DNA from: Shinisaurus crocodilurus
Taxonomy: Eukaryota; Chordata; Lepidosauria; Squamata; Shinisauridae
Reading direction: 5' to 3'
Assembly: GCA_021292165.1 (NCBI GenBank)
Contig: CM037876.1
Span: 289,207,938-289,271,937, forward strand
DNA: 64,000 nt
A program made the translations under genes and the position numbers. Position 1 is the stretch's first letter; the number at the start of each line of letters is the position of its first letter. This document shows, piece by piece, positions 54,300 through 64,000 of the stretch. Below the pieces are notes generated by a model. That model made no database searches. It was not told the origin of the DNA and saw only the letters and a list, made by a program, of their open reading frames with translations.

Positions 54300-54680
54300 C
54301 TATTGGTGTTGGATAATAGGAACAGCTCCGCATGCTTCCAGACACTAGGGGACAATAGAGAACAGGTTATATCAACAGTTGCTTGTCTTGTTAATCCCCC
54401 TTGTTGTCCTGCAACTTGACTGGTTCCTTTCTCCTACTCCCTCCCCTTCCTCTTCACCTCTGCAACAGGCAATGTGCTCTTACCTTGTGGGAAGCAAGTA
54501 ACCATATCTCATGCCTTCACTTACTTACTCATACATCGAGCTTTAGGGGGTGCTTGTAGTTAGAGAGCCTTCTTTGACGATGTGTTAAAAAAAGAGCACT
54601 AATAAAGTACGTTGATTTGAACTTCTAAACCGGCTCTAGTCTGCGTTTATTCCCTCTAATACTATATGCTGTGTTACCAT
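54300..54680 (+). mobile_element. Probable solo LTR
   Basis: 'gcactaataaagtacgttg' then 'accggctctagtctgcgttta' resembles an R-U5 boundary with polyadenylation signal. No internal retroviral genes nearby. Ends approximate. Confidence 0.4.
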
Positions 54681-54917
54681 GCTTTCTCTGTCATAAGGCA
54701 ACTATATATAAGACTTTCCAACAATTGGCTGAGTTTTGATGACACAGAAAGTTCATGAACATTCTAGTTTCTGAGGGAGAAGGATGAGTCATTGAATGCT
54801 TAAAATGCATACAGAAGCTATGACAGGAATAGCTTTGCTTGACTGTAGTAAAATCTGACCAGGGTCTAGGGCAAAAGCAGCTGTGTATGTGTGATGCTTA
54901 CTCAGATGGTTTCCCCC

Positions 54918-54979
<62 letters not shown>

Positions 54980-54988
54980 TTATTATTT
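54918..54988. repeat. (ATT)n microsatellite
   Basis: About 23 units at the tail of an L2 LINE. The poly-Leu and poly-Asn frames are artefacts. Confidence 0.95.
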
Positions 54989-55725
54989 GTTTGCTTCATT
55001 TCTATACCATCCAATAGCTGAAGCTCTCTGGGCGGTTTACAACAGTTCATAAAAATAAGACCATAATACAATAACACACCATACATTTTTTCCATTATAC
55101 AAAATTTTAAAAAAGAACAATTTAATGGCTAAAACAATTTTTAAAAATTCAAACTAGACCTGTTAGAAACAGCTGACATAGGTGCCACGTCATGCTGTTA
55201 AACATCCTTAGACGCCACTGAGTGCCTTGGAGAAGAGGGCAGTATTAACCTGGCATGAAAGGATGACAGGGTTGGTGCCAGGTGGGCCTCAGTGGGGAGA
55301 TCATTCCACAATCGGGGGGCCACCACTGAGAAGGGCCTCCCCCTTGCTGCTGCCCTCCAAGCCTCCCTCAGAGTGGCATTTGGAGGAAGGCCTGAGATTT
55401 TGATCGTAGTGTCTGGGTAGATTGAGGTCGGGAGAGGCACTCTGTCAGGCATTGTGTCCCAAGCCGTGTAAGGCTTTATAGGTTAAAACCAGCACCTTGA
55501 ATTGGGCTCGGAACATACAGGCAGCCAGTGCAAGTGGGCCAAAACCAGTCTTATGTGTTCAGACGTTCTGGTCCCAGTTATCAGCCTGGCTGCTGCATTT
55601 TGCACAAGCTTCAGCTTCTCAACAGTCTTCAAGGGCAGCCCCAAGTAGAGTGCATTGAAGTAATCTAACTTGGAGATTTCTTTTAAATTCCTCATGTCCT
55701 TACTTGGCAACTGTATCAAAGACCG
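54989..55725 (-). mobile_element. L2 LINE 3' end with RT thumb/C-terminal ORF2
   Basis: Minus-strand frames show LDYFNALYLGLPLKTVEKLK, VQNAAARLITGTR and LHWLPV (55483-55719), and then, after a frameshift, FSVVAPRLWNDLPTEAHLAP (55198-55452). The 3' UTR leads to the (ATT)n. It is 5' truncated. Confidence 0.9.
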
Positions 55726-56232
55726 TCAGAATGGGAATTCACAGGGGTCCACAAATGCACATATGAGCTTGCTAGTGGCCAGATCTTCCACCCTTTTACT
55801 AAGACTGGAGAAGGGCAGAACATCTACCTGACCTTGCACCAAACCTCAGAGAGGCTCGAAAGCAGCAAAACCTTCACAACAGGTCTCACCCTTTTAATAT
55901 CCCTTCTAAGGCCCTGTCCTGTGAGCTCAGTTGGGCTGGTGGTGAGGATTTCACATAATGGTTAGAAATAAATCTGACTTACTGTAGATCTCGAGAATGT
56001 GGTAAAAACAGTGAACATTTCAGGGCCAGTACTGTTTCTGGAGGAACTGGTATCTCCAGAGGGAAAGCTGATTACAATAAGACAACCTTCCTCAGCTAAT
56101 TGCCCTTCAGTAAATGGGCAGTGGTTGGCAAAAAAGAAGCCCGTTGGTTGCCAAGGAATCTAGCTGTAGTACTATAATCACATCTATGCTGATTGCACGT
56201 GACCCCTGAAAGCTGGGAAGAGACGGAGACAG

Positions 56233-56455
56233 CAAAGTCAGTGTGGTATTATGGATAGTACACTGATGTGGACTGAGAAGGCCTGGATTTGGATCCCCCA
56301 CAGCTGCTCCTCCGCCAAGAAGCTCATAGATGACCTTGGGACAGTAACTGCTTCTCAACCTAACCTACCTCACCAGGTTGCTGTGTGGATAAAGTGGGAG
56401 AACCCTGTATAGTGCCCTGAGTTCCTTGAAGGAAAGCCATGATTAAAAAAGAAAC
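56233..56455 (+). mobile_element. Sauria-type SINE, diverged
   Basis: 'agtgtggtattatggatagtac' through 'tcaacctaacctacctcaccaggttgctg' to 'gttccttgaaggaaagcc' follows the SINE order with many changes. Confidence 0.7.
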
Positions 56456-56660
56456 TGTGATAGAGTTAGTGTGTGAAGTGTTCAGAGCACCAGGGTTCAA
56501 ATCTCCACTCAGCCATGAAGCTCACCGAGTGACCATGGGCCTACCTGCCTCAGCCTACCCACCCTAACCTAACTCAGTTGTGAGGATAAAAGTGCGCGTT
56601 GGGGAGATCCATGTACACCAGCCTGAGCTCCTTGAAGGAAGGGTGGTATCATGGAAGGCT
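56456..56660 (+). mobile_element. Sauria-type SINE, diverged, tandem to the previous one
   Basis: 'gttagtgtgtgaagtgttcagag', 'ggttcaaatctccactcagccatgaagctcac', then 'gagctccttgaaggaagg'. The two lie head to tail without spacer. Confidence 0.65.
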
Positions 56661-56887
56661 TAGAGGGCACAGCAGTCAGGAGGCTAGGCAGAAAATATTA
56701 TTGTCTCTCCAACAAGAAGAGAACGAAAACAGCAAACTCCTACTCCACTCAGAATGGAAGCAAACAGGCTTATTTTCTTATGCAAATTGAAGGTGCAGGC
56801 CCCTGATCTGGACTGGGACCACAGCAGGGGGGAAACGGTTAAAGCCCCTCTACCTTCCATGCTATAGTCTCCATCCTTACTTTAGAG

Positions 56888-57022
56888 CAGTGTTTCTCAA
56901 CCTTGGGTCCCCAGATGTTTTTGGCCTACAACTCCCAGCATGCCCCAGCCAGCATAGCTGGCTGGGGCATGCTGGGAGTTGTAGGCCAAAAACATCTGGG
57001 GACCCAAGGTTGAGAAACACTG
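56888..57022. mobile_element. hAT-type MITE, 135 bp, with exact 8-bp target duplication
   Basis: Near-perfect palindrome with ends CAGTGTTTCTCAACC. CTTTAGAG on both sides (56880-56887, 57023-57030). Longest member of the 3513/19093 family. Confidence 0.92.
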
Positions 57023-57087
57023 CTTTAGAGTAAGGAAAAAGAACAGCTGCATGCTACTTATTAAAGTATAGTGCCGTCACCATTAAC

Positions 57088-57546
57088 GGTGCAATCCAAT
57101 TGGGATGCCCGTAACCCTCCGAACTCGGAGGGTTACAGGCATCCTATGGAGGGTGGGAGGATTGCGGAGGCGGAGGTCACTTCTGCGTTCCTCCCACCCT
57201 GCAACTCGGCTGGACAGCCAATGTTGGCCGTCTAGCTGAGGTGTTTCAGAGCGGGAGGGAAGGAGGCTGATGCACCACGAGGATACCTCATATCTTGGCA
57301 GCGACTGTCTCCTCCCCTTCCCGCCCTGGAACGCCCCCTAAACCCTGTCTCCAAGATTGCTCCTGTGACCCTGGAGACACAGCCGGAGTGGTTCTTTTTC
57401 GGCGCTGGCTGCGAGGTAGGGGAGAGGGCACTCCGAGTGCCAATACCCAGCTATGATGTCGGAGCGATTTTCTAACCTTGTAGCCGGGTCTCCGAAAAAT
57501 CCTATGGCCGTCTAGATGCTGTCTAGCGGCTATAGAATTGCACCGT
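57088..57546. mobile_element. MITE-like element with 'CGGTGCAAT' ends
   Basis: It begins 'aacggtgcaatcca' and ends 'tagaattgcaccgt'. An internal short fold-back 'gtaaccctccgaactcggagggttac' is present. It is GC-rich compared with its flanks. Confidence 0.6.
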
Positions 57547-57554
57547 AAGTGACT

Positions 57555-57692
57555 TAGGGCGTAATTCTTTGCATGTTTAGACAGAAAAAAGTCCTACAAC
57601 TCCCAGCATTCCACAGCCAGCCTTGCTGGCTCGGGAATGCTAGGAGTTGTGGGGTGTTTTTCTGTCTAAACATGCATAGGATTGGCTCCTAG
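57555..57692. mobile_element. MITE ('GCATGTTTAGACAG' family)
   Basis: The inverted 'tgcatgtttagacagaaaaa' and 'tttttctgtctaaacatgca' enclose a fold-back 'caactcccagcattcc'. Confidence 0.8.
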
Positions 57693-57778
57693 GCCATAGA
57701 ATGACTATCCACATTAAGTAGGATATAAATGAAATAATAAATAGCTGATGAAAAAATAAAGGCTAGAATTATTTATTT

Positions 57779-57811
57779 CAACAACAACAACAACAACAAC
57801 AATAATAATAG
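57779..57811. repeat. (CAA)n/(AAT)n microsatellite
   Basis: Short trinucleotide runs. Confidence 0.85.
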
Positions 57812-58790
57812 AGCACCTCATTGCAGTGGTATATTATTACTACATAGTAAAAAAAGCAACCCAGTTTTACTGGGCACAAAATCCAGGCACGTGACTGATT
57901 TACAGAGCAACCGAACATTCAGAGAGTCTTGGAACGACTGGTTTTATTTTTGGAAACAAATGCAATGCTGCCAGGCCCAATTATTTTCAGCAAACATCTT
58001 TCCCACTACTGAAATGCAGAACGGTAGGTTTTGGCCTGCTTGCTAAAGTATGGCTTGGCTTTCAAAGCTTGCAAAATTGTCATGGTTCCTAATGCAAGCT
58101 GCTGAGCCACGGTCCCACTGCACAAGAGATAAAAGATGCCCTGCTTATTACTCTCTGAGACACCTTCTTAACCTGTACTTAGCAGCTGCAGCAATTTTAA
58201 AACCCAGCACACAATGTAGCACAACTGGTTGCTTCCACTCCAGAGAATGAGAGTGAAAGAGAAGCTGTCAGTTCTACAAAGATTAAAAGCCGCAGCGGAA
58301 AATACTACAGTGTAATGATGCATCGTAGCCTGTATTCTCTTCAGTTCTTACATCTGTGTGGGTGACTCCATTGGGAGTTAATGGAGCTGCAGTAGATTTA
58401 TGCCAACAAAACTGAGAGGAGTATCCAGTTTACTAAGTATAATACAGTTGCCCCAGAGTAAGATGCTGCCAAAACAGGATGGTGGGGTTTCAGGAAATGC
58501 TTGAACACAAGAATATGAAACGATTTGGCTGTAGCACTTGTATGAATGGCAGGGTGGGTGGATGGGCTCTTCTTGCAGCTGAATATGTGAACTGACTCAA
58601 CTGAAAAGGATCTGTACTGTTTGATCTGCAGCAGTTCATTCACATGACATGAACATACAACTATACATGTCCATTAGGGCCAAACAATCAGGGCTCTTAG
58701 GGCCAAACAATCAGGCATATCTCAGCTCCTTAAATGTTTGTAAAAAGCAGCCTCTGGGAGGTGGGAGAGAGGGGGAGAGATTTAGATTGG
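57812..58790. other. Unique intergenic sequence
   Basis: No gene or repeat. A duplicated 'agggccaaacaatcaggc' lies at about 58676-58715. Confidence 0.4.
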
Positions 58791-58794
58791 GACT

Positions 58795-58838
58795 GGGTGG
58801 TGGTGGTGGTGGTGGTGGTGGTGGTGGTGGTGGTGGTA
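58795..58838. repeat. (GGT)n microsatellite
   Basis: About 14 units. Poly-Val, poly-Gly and poly-Pro frames are artefacts. Confidence 0.95.
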
Positions 58839-59451
58839 GGGAAGCTAAACCTTCCCCCCGCTCCCATTTTCCCAATGAAAAAAGGCCCAGTCCCAAAAGG
58901 CATTAGTCCCATCAGGGAAAAAGTACATGTACTCACAGGTTTTCCTTAACTGCACACATAGCAGCTTGGGGAAAGGTATTTTCATTGGCAACTCCCCCTG
59001 CCCCCCCAAGCACTATGGTCCCAATCTAAACACCCTTCCCAGCACAGCACAGCTGCTTTCCGCCAAAATTTGAAGAGAGAGGAGACCTGCTCATGGGTCT
59101 CCAACATCTTATCAAGTTTGCCTCTGTGACTTAGGAGTTAAGTGCTGTGCACAGATGAGCATGTGAAGGCAATAAGCAGGAACTACTTATTCTGTTACTG
59201 AAGCATGGTAAACATCCACAGGTTCTTACAAATGTGCTGTGTGGGGAAACGCTCATGCTACAGAACTGAAAATCGACTTTCCCCATTATATTTGAGAATG
59301 GTAGTATGCTCACAGAGATTGATGAGCTGTAAGGAGGTCATGGCTCCCAAACCTTCCCTACTTGTCTTTCTATGCAGCCTGCCCAGGGCGCTGCACTACC
59401 ACGATTTCCGACTCTCCCTGACATTCCCGGTCAGGGAATGTGTTTTATAGA
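58839..59451. other. Unique intergenic sequence
   Basis: No gene or repeat recognised. Confidence 0.35.
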
Positions 59452-59452
59452 G

Positions 59453-59613
59453 GCCTGTGGCTTACGCTGGCTCAGCTTGTCTGAGCGTGGAAAGCTAAGC
59501 AGGGTCAGGCCTGGTTATTACTTGGATGGGAGACCCCTCCTCTAGTTCCCTGCATCGAGCAGGGGGTTGGACCCGATGGCCTTGTAGGCTCCTTCCAACT
59601 CTATGATCTATGA
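59453..59613 (+). mobile_element. 5S rRNA-derived SINE, uninterrupted copy
   Basis: 'gaaagctaagcagggtcaggcctggttattacttggatgggagacc' is closer to 5S rRNA than the 37964 copy. The tail 'ttggacccgatggccttgtaggctccttccaactctatg' follows. About 160 bp. Confidence 0.85.
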
Positions 59614-59748
59614 AATCGAAGTGTGGACTCCCTTATAAGAGGTTTTGATGAGCATCACCAGATGCCTAGGTTTGTGGGCCCTACAACTCCACCTTGTCCC
59701 TGATCTATCATATGTGCAGATGAAGGGATGGGGCCAGTGAACTGAAAT

Positions 59749-59767
59749 GTGTGTGTGTGTGTGTGTG
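59749..59767. repeat. (GT)n microsatellite
   Basis: About nine units. Confidence 0.85.
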
Positions 59768-59944
59768 AATTTTTGGAGGGGAGGCCTGAGGAGTGAGGTT
59801 CTTCTCCCATTGGGAATGTGGACCCAGGCTTTATGACACCGTAATAAAAAAAAAATAGAACCAGTTTCACAATCATGACAATTTCATTAGATTGTAATTT
59901 GAGCTTCAATTAAAATTAGCTGCATTTACATTCTTGTCTTTGCG

Positions 59945-60290
59945 GGCTTTTCTATATGAGGCATTTATTGTGCACTCATCATTCCCTACTTATGGGTTCT
60001 TTAGATGACATCACACGACCCTCCAGTTTCACTTCTGTCTCTAACCAGCACTTTTGGTGAGTTTGTTAGAGCAGGGAAGATGTGGCATTTAATTGTGAAA
60101 GCTAAGAAAAGTACCATTTCCTCTTGTGTATTTACCCTATTCCGCTATACCACAGTGCCACTTACAGGTTATGTAGCAGAAAAGCAGGAAAGGAAACACG
60201 CCTTGTGTGGTGTTTGGATCTCAATTCTGTGACAAAACTGAAAGTAAATACTGTGGATTAACGTGATTAACGGTCTCATGTAGAAAAGCT
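59945..60290 (+). mobile_element. TIR element of about 345 bp ('CTTTTCTACACAAGG' family), copy 3
   Basis: The ends 'ggcttttctatatgaggca' and 'tctcatgtagaaaagc' are inverted. The interior is colinear with the 9943 copy and with the reverse complement of 34397. Confidence 0.78.
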
Positions 60291-60949
60291 TCCAGACTCT
60301 TAGCACTAACAATTAGAAGGCAGTGGGCAGCTATTCTGTCTTTTTCTCCTGAATAGTTTTTTGCGGTAAAAAAAAAGACAGAAGAAGTGATGGGGAAAAG
60401 ACAGGAGGATTATGAGTGGAAGACAACGTTGTCTGGAGTACAGACTCTGGACCCCCTGTAGAATTCCATGAATGAGGCAGGGTGATGGTTATGATAAAAG
60501 CCTCATCTGGAAGCACCCTCTCTCTCTGCTAACAAACTTACCTGATGCAGCACGTTCATTTTCAGTCAGTTTTCATGGATCTGTAATTCCTTCAGTTGAT
60601 ATGCATATAGGTTCTTTCACATGATCAGGCAAAAAGTGACTTCTTTCAGAACATAGAATTCATTCAGTGGTTTAAAAGGAACACTGGACTGTAGCTGTCA
60701 TGTTGGTAGTAGCCAGAGATGGAACTCCTATTTCATTCATTCTAGGAAACAAAGCACCAGGATTGGATCAAAATGAAAAGTTGTTTTCAACTAGGAAATG
60801 ACCGCACTGCATGTCAGTGGTGTGTGTGTCAGTGCGTGTTCAGAGAATTTAGGAGGCTGTACACACACACACACACACACACACCATCCCAGGAAGGTAT
60901 TGGGAATTCCCCTGGCTTGGTTCCCAAAGGCTCCCATTGAGTCCTATGG
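60291..60949. other. Intergenic sequence
   Basis: (CA)n at 60860-60884. No gene. Confidence 0.35.
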
Positions 60950-60957
60950 GACAAAGT

Positions 60958-61354
60958 GAGGGCTGGCATCAAAGGTAGGCATAGTTGGGCACCTGTCAAG
61001 GGCACCACACCCCAGTAGGGCCCCACTGACGAAAGCTCCTTGGACTTGCTCCTTCTCTTCACATTTGTAATCTGCTTGTTCACCTGCCTCTTGCTTTAGC
61101 TGAGACAACGGTGGTGGTGAGAAGGAGGAGCAGTAGATGCCACCACAGCCTACTTGCTCACTGGCTCTCTGCCTGTCAAGCAAGCAAATGGTAGCAATAA
61201 TGAAAAAGAAGTTGAGGAGCAAGTGACAATGGTGACGAGGAGATGGAAGATGAGGAGACAGTGACAATGGCAGTGAGAAGGCGGCGTCACTGAGGGAGGG
61301 GGCCCAGTGAGGGTGTCTTGCCCAAGGGCACTCAAAAACCTGGAGTCGGCACTG
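60958..61354. mobile_element. hAT-type MITE ('CAGTGCCGGCTCCAG' family), 397 bp
   Basis: Reverse orientation to 22411 and 28853. The flanks GACAAAGT and GGCAAAGT differ at one base. The ORFs here belong to the repeat. Confidence 0.8.
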
Positions 61355-62450
61355 GGCAAAGTATTGCTCCACCAGGGGCACTGGCTTCTGTGATGGATGG
61401 GTGCACAGATGGGAAAAGGACTGGAACTCTCTCCCCCTCTCGCATCTGTCATACTTGACAGGCCATTACCTAGTTTCACATAAAACAGACTTATATTCCT
61501 AGTTCAGTGTGATTGTTAATATGTCATGATTCATAAGAAACTTCTTACTTTTGTGAGAACTTTTTTCAGGGGGGTCTGGGCCCTGGTTTTGTCGGAAGGC
61601 CTTGTTCCCACAGTGCTCACATCGTGCCAACAGGACTCTGCACGCCCCAGTACATCGCTGTCTGATCTTAAACCCTTTCATTTCCTTGAAAGCACCTTTA
61701 GGAGTGTTCGTAGGCAGGCTGTCTCTCTGGATTCTTCCAGGTAACTTTGCTGAAACCTAGGTAACAGGCTGGAACCCCCAAGGCAGAGATCTTGGAAAAA
61801 CAACATGACAGGGTGAGGCAGAAAAGAGCTAGCAAAGATGGCATGCGAGCCAAGAGAAGTCCCTTTCCAGTTCTTGGCCAACCCCCACCAGTGTTCCATG
61901 ACTGCCATCTGGCTCTTTCCTCTGTGGTACCCATAACTCCCATAGGCTCTGAGGCCCCTTCAGGCAACATCTTAATTGCACCAAGAAATCAGCAGCTTGC
62001 AGAAGCTACAAGGGAGTTAGGTGCAGGACAACTTAATGAAATCTTTACGCACACTTTGAGGTCTGCTTTTCACGTTGCCTTTGAGAGATCAACGGAGCCG
62101 CCCTGCCGAGTCAGACCAATGGTTCATCTAACCAGCCACGGTCAAGCTTTACCAGCAGTGGCTGTCCAGGGGCACAAATGGGGTGGGGGAGGTCTTACTC
62201 AGCTCTGCTAGCTGAAATCTTTAATTGGCGATCCCAAGGATTAAACCATGGGATTTAAATGTTCGAGGCGTGGGTTCCCTCTGTCTCCTTGTGAAAGATG
62301 CAAGACGTACAGGAATCCCAACCATGTTTAAAAAGACTTGCAGCTCCCTCCTCCCCATTTTAATATATGCAAAATGAACTTGCCTAAAAGAAGTTATGAG
62401 AAAATTACAAAAATGGGTGGGTGGGTGAGAGAATAGAAAAAGAGCCAGTA
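61355..62450. other. Mostly unique intergenic sequence
   Basis: A short tRNA-Ala-SINE scrap ('gagtcagaccaatggttcatct') lies near 62108-62130. The 139-codon ORF at 61792-62211 crosses it and is not a gene. Confidence 0.4.
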
Positions 62451-62454
62451 CAAG

Positions 62455-62720
62455 AATCTATATCTCATTTATTATGTTATTATTATCATCACATTACATT
62501 TATATCCCACCTTTTTTTCCTTTTGCATGGAAACCAAGGCGGCTTACAAGTTTCTCCTGCTCTCCATTTTATCCTCACAACAACCCTGTGAGGTAGGTTA
62601 GGCTGAGAGTCAGTGACTGGCCCCAAGCCACCCAGTTAGCTTCATGGCCGAGTGGGGACTAGAACCCAGATCTCCCGAGTCCCAGTCTAACCACGACACC
62701 ACACTGGTTCTCCAATGCCA
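62455..62720 (-). mobile_element. Sauria-type SINE
   Basis: Complete in reverse: tail 'tatatcccaccttttt', body 'ctgtgaggtaggttaggctgagagtcagtgactgg', B box 'gggactagaaccc'. Confidence 0.9.
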
Positions 62721-62834
62721 GTGATATAAATCAAAACACTGCCATAGAACACTGCCACATAAATCAAAACACTGCCATATAAATTATACTATGGTTAATA
62801 TTTGTCATTGCACATTTTCTTGTGATGATGATGT

Positions 62835-63290
62835 TGTGATATGTATCACTTCACCAGCTGTAGCACACTGTTTACACAAGGAAAGAACAGAATGGCTGTA
62901 AACAAGTTTGTTCTGTCTTTCTGGGTTCTCGTGTTTTTCGCATGGGAAGCCTAGACCATGGGAGCATTATGAGCTAGTCACATGGTTTGTATGTTCTGAT
63001 GACGTGCTAACTTGTTTTCTGTCTGAAGCCATCTTAGAGAGAGGCAGGACTGCTTTCTCTCTTCTCCTTTGTTCTTCTTGCTGGACTTTTGTCACTGCAA
63101 CAATGTAACTTCTTTGCTGAGGTGGAGTGAAGCTCAACTTACTCCACTGGATGTAATGCTTGCTATGCATTTATACTCTGCACATGGACTGTAACTAGGA
63201 AATGTATACTCTGTAGAACTTTACTTGCTAAGTGAATAAACAGGTAGAATTAGACCTGTGGTGTTACAGAGTGTTTCCTGACTCCATGGA
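62835..63290 (+). mobile_element. Probable solo LTR
   Basis: A non-coding block with 'ctaagtgaataaacaggtag' (polyadenylation-type signal) followed by 'agacctgtggtgttaca' is consistent with U3-R-U5 ending in CA. Start uncertain; no target duplication found. Confidence 0.35.
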
Positions 63291-63498
63291 TTAATCTGCA
63301 AACGGGGAAGCTGGAAGCAAGTTGGATTACAGGCAGGCTGGGCTGGCATCTTCACAACACGCTGCACGCTGCCAAAAGGGGCAGCTGAGATCTGGAAGAT
63401 CTGTGTGTGGAATAACAGGCCTCTGCTAGCACACAGACAGGATTTTAAATCTCCCATGCACACACGCACTCTGCTGCTCACGCACACACGTACCAACA

Positions 63499-63499
<1 letters not shown>

Positions 63500-63537
<38 letters not shown>
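63500..63537. repeat. (GAT)n microsatellite
   Basis: About 12 units, at the tail of a SINE. Confidence 0.95.
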
Positions 63538-63540
<3 letters not shown>

Positions 63541-63760
63541 AATACCTTGACCTTCCACCAGGGAGCTCAAGGTGGTATGCATGGTCGTCCCTGCTCATCA
63601 CCATTTTATCTTTACAACAACCCTGTGAGGAAGGTCAAGTTGTGAGAGAGAGTCCCAAAGCCACCCAGCAACATTTATGGTTGAGGGACGATTTGAACTC
63701 TGCTTTTCCTAGGCCTAATTTGCCACTCTAACCACTACACTACACTGAAATTAGCAACAA
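63538..63760 (-). mobile_element. Sauria-type SINE, diverged
   Basis: 'accattttatctttacaacaaccctgtgaggaagg' and 'ccactctaaccactacactacact' preserve body and head in reverse. Confidence 0.75.
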
Positions 63761-63879
63761 AAGGTTGGCATATATCCAGAAAGGAAATCTGCTTTACCTT
63801 TATCTTCCTCAAAGTTCCAAGTTTTTGTTTTCACTCTTTTATGGAGGGAAGTTATGGAAGGTGCCTCATATCCTAGGGG

Positions 63880-63965
63880 CATTGAGCCTTTTTCAGCTTG
63901 AGGGATGAATTCTATTTCAGGAAAGCTCTCAGGGGTGGGCGGGGCTAAAGGCAACATTCGAAGTG
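63880..63965. mobile_element. One end of a 38902-type MITE
   Basis: 'gagcctttttcagcttgagggatgaattctatttcagg' and 'gggtgggcggggctaaagg'. Continues towards the window edge. Confidence 0.5.
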
Positions 63966-64000
63966 CTTTGCATGCATTTCTAGTTATACTCATAAAAAAT

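Noticed and set aside
59453..59613. Functional 5S rRNA gene
   Set aside because: Only the internal promoter half of 5S is present and a LINE-like tail replaces the rest, so it is a SINE.
61792..62211. 139-aa plus-strand ORF
   Set aside because: It crosses a SINE scrap and has no conserved domain.
1..64000. CRISPR arrays, operons or bacterial-type systems
   Set aside because: There are no regularly spaced direct repeats with unique spacers, and all repeat families are vertebrate-type.

Overview
This window is vertebrate nuclear DNA and looks like a squamate reptile, most likely a lizard. The diagnostic evidence is the repeat set. There are many copies of a Sauria-type tRNA-derived SINE, a tRNA-Ala-like SINE, a 5S rRNA-derived SINE, 3' ends of CR1 and L2 LINEs with the (V/A)AP..WN(S/D)LP C-terminal signature, one L1-clade fragment, and a dense population of short non-autonomous DNA transposons. 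There is no operon-like or densely coding structure. Nearly every ORF in the window is chance or lies inside a repeat.

The only convincing host protein-coding homology is on the minus strand at 36716-37789. It is an intronless copy of the 5' end of the cation-independent mannose-6-phosphate/IGF2 receptor (IGF2R) message. It carries a signal peptide, the first MRH (CIMR) domain and most of the second in one uninterrupted frame. The IGF2R similarity stops at about 37022, and the frame runs on into about 100 codons of unrelated DNA, partly an old MITE, before its stop. It is either a recent 3'-truncated retrocopy or a chimeric retrogene for a small secreted protein.

The only promoter-like landmark is a non-coding CpG-rich island at about 25.2-26.7 kb. 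It contains an NRF1-like site, a CRE-like site and a possible 5' exon with a good splice donor (26470-26657, plus strand). No coding exon that would follow it could be recognised.

Layout: 0-6.5 kb holds unique AT-rich sequence, a CR1 end, hAT MITEs, a MIR and a Sauria SINE. 6.7-9.5 kb has two CR1 pieces flanking a repeat-free block that resembles a conserved non-coding element (CNE). 9.5-14.9 kb is MITEs, an L2 end and low-complexity sequence. 14.9-18.6 kb is mostly unique with CNE-like blocks. 18.6-24.3 kb is a mosaic of a fragmented L2, a probable solo LTR and MITEs. 25.2-26.7 kb is the CpG island. 26.7-34.8 kb is repeats, including a tail-to-tail L2 pair, a large palindrome and an L1 fragment. 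35-41 kb has a CNE-like block, the IGF2R retrocopy, a 5S SINE split by a Tc1/mariner MITE, and nested hAT elements. 41-49 kb is repeats, including a CpG-rich hAT element and a fold-back element with 9-bp target duplications nested in a SINE. 49.9-51.2 kb is the strongest CNE-like stretch. 51-64 kb is unique sequence interspersed with SINEs, an L2, MITEs and probable solo LTRs.

The clearest signals after the retrocopy are mobile-element archaeology. At least seven MITE insertions have exact or one-mismatch 8-bp target duplications. One TA-flanked mariner MITE and one 9-bp-flanked fold-back element sit inside identifiable SINE hosts, so their boundaries can be read from this window alone. Family names for repeats are assigned from memory of consensus features. 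No database search was run, and CNE status is an inference from sequence texture that needs an alignment.
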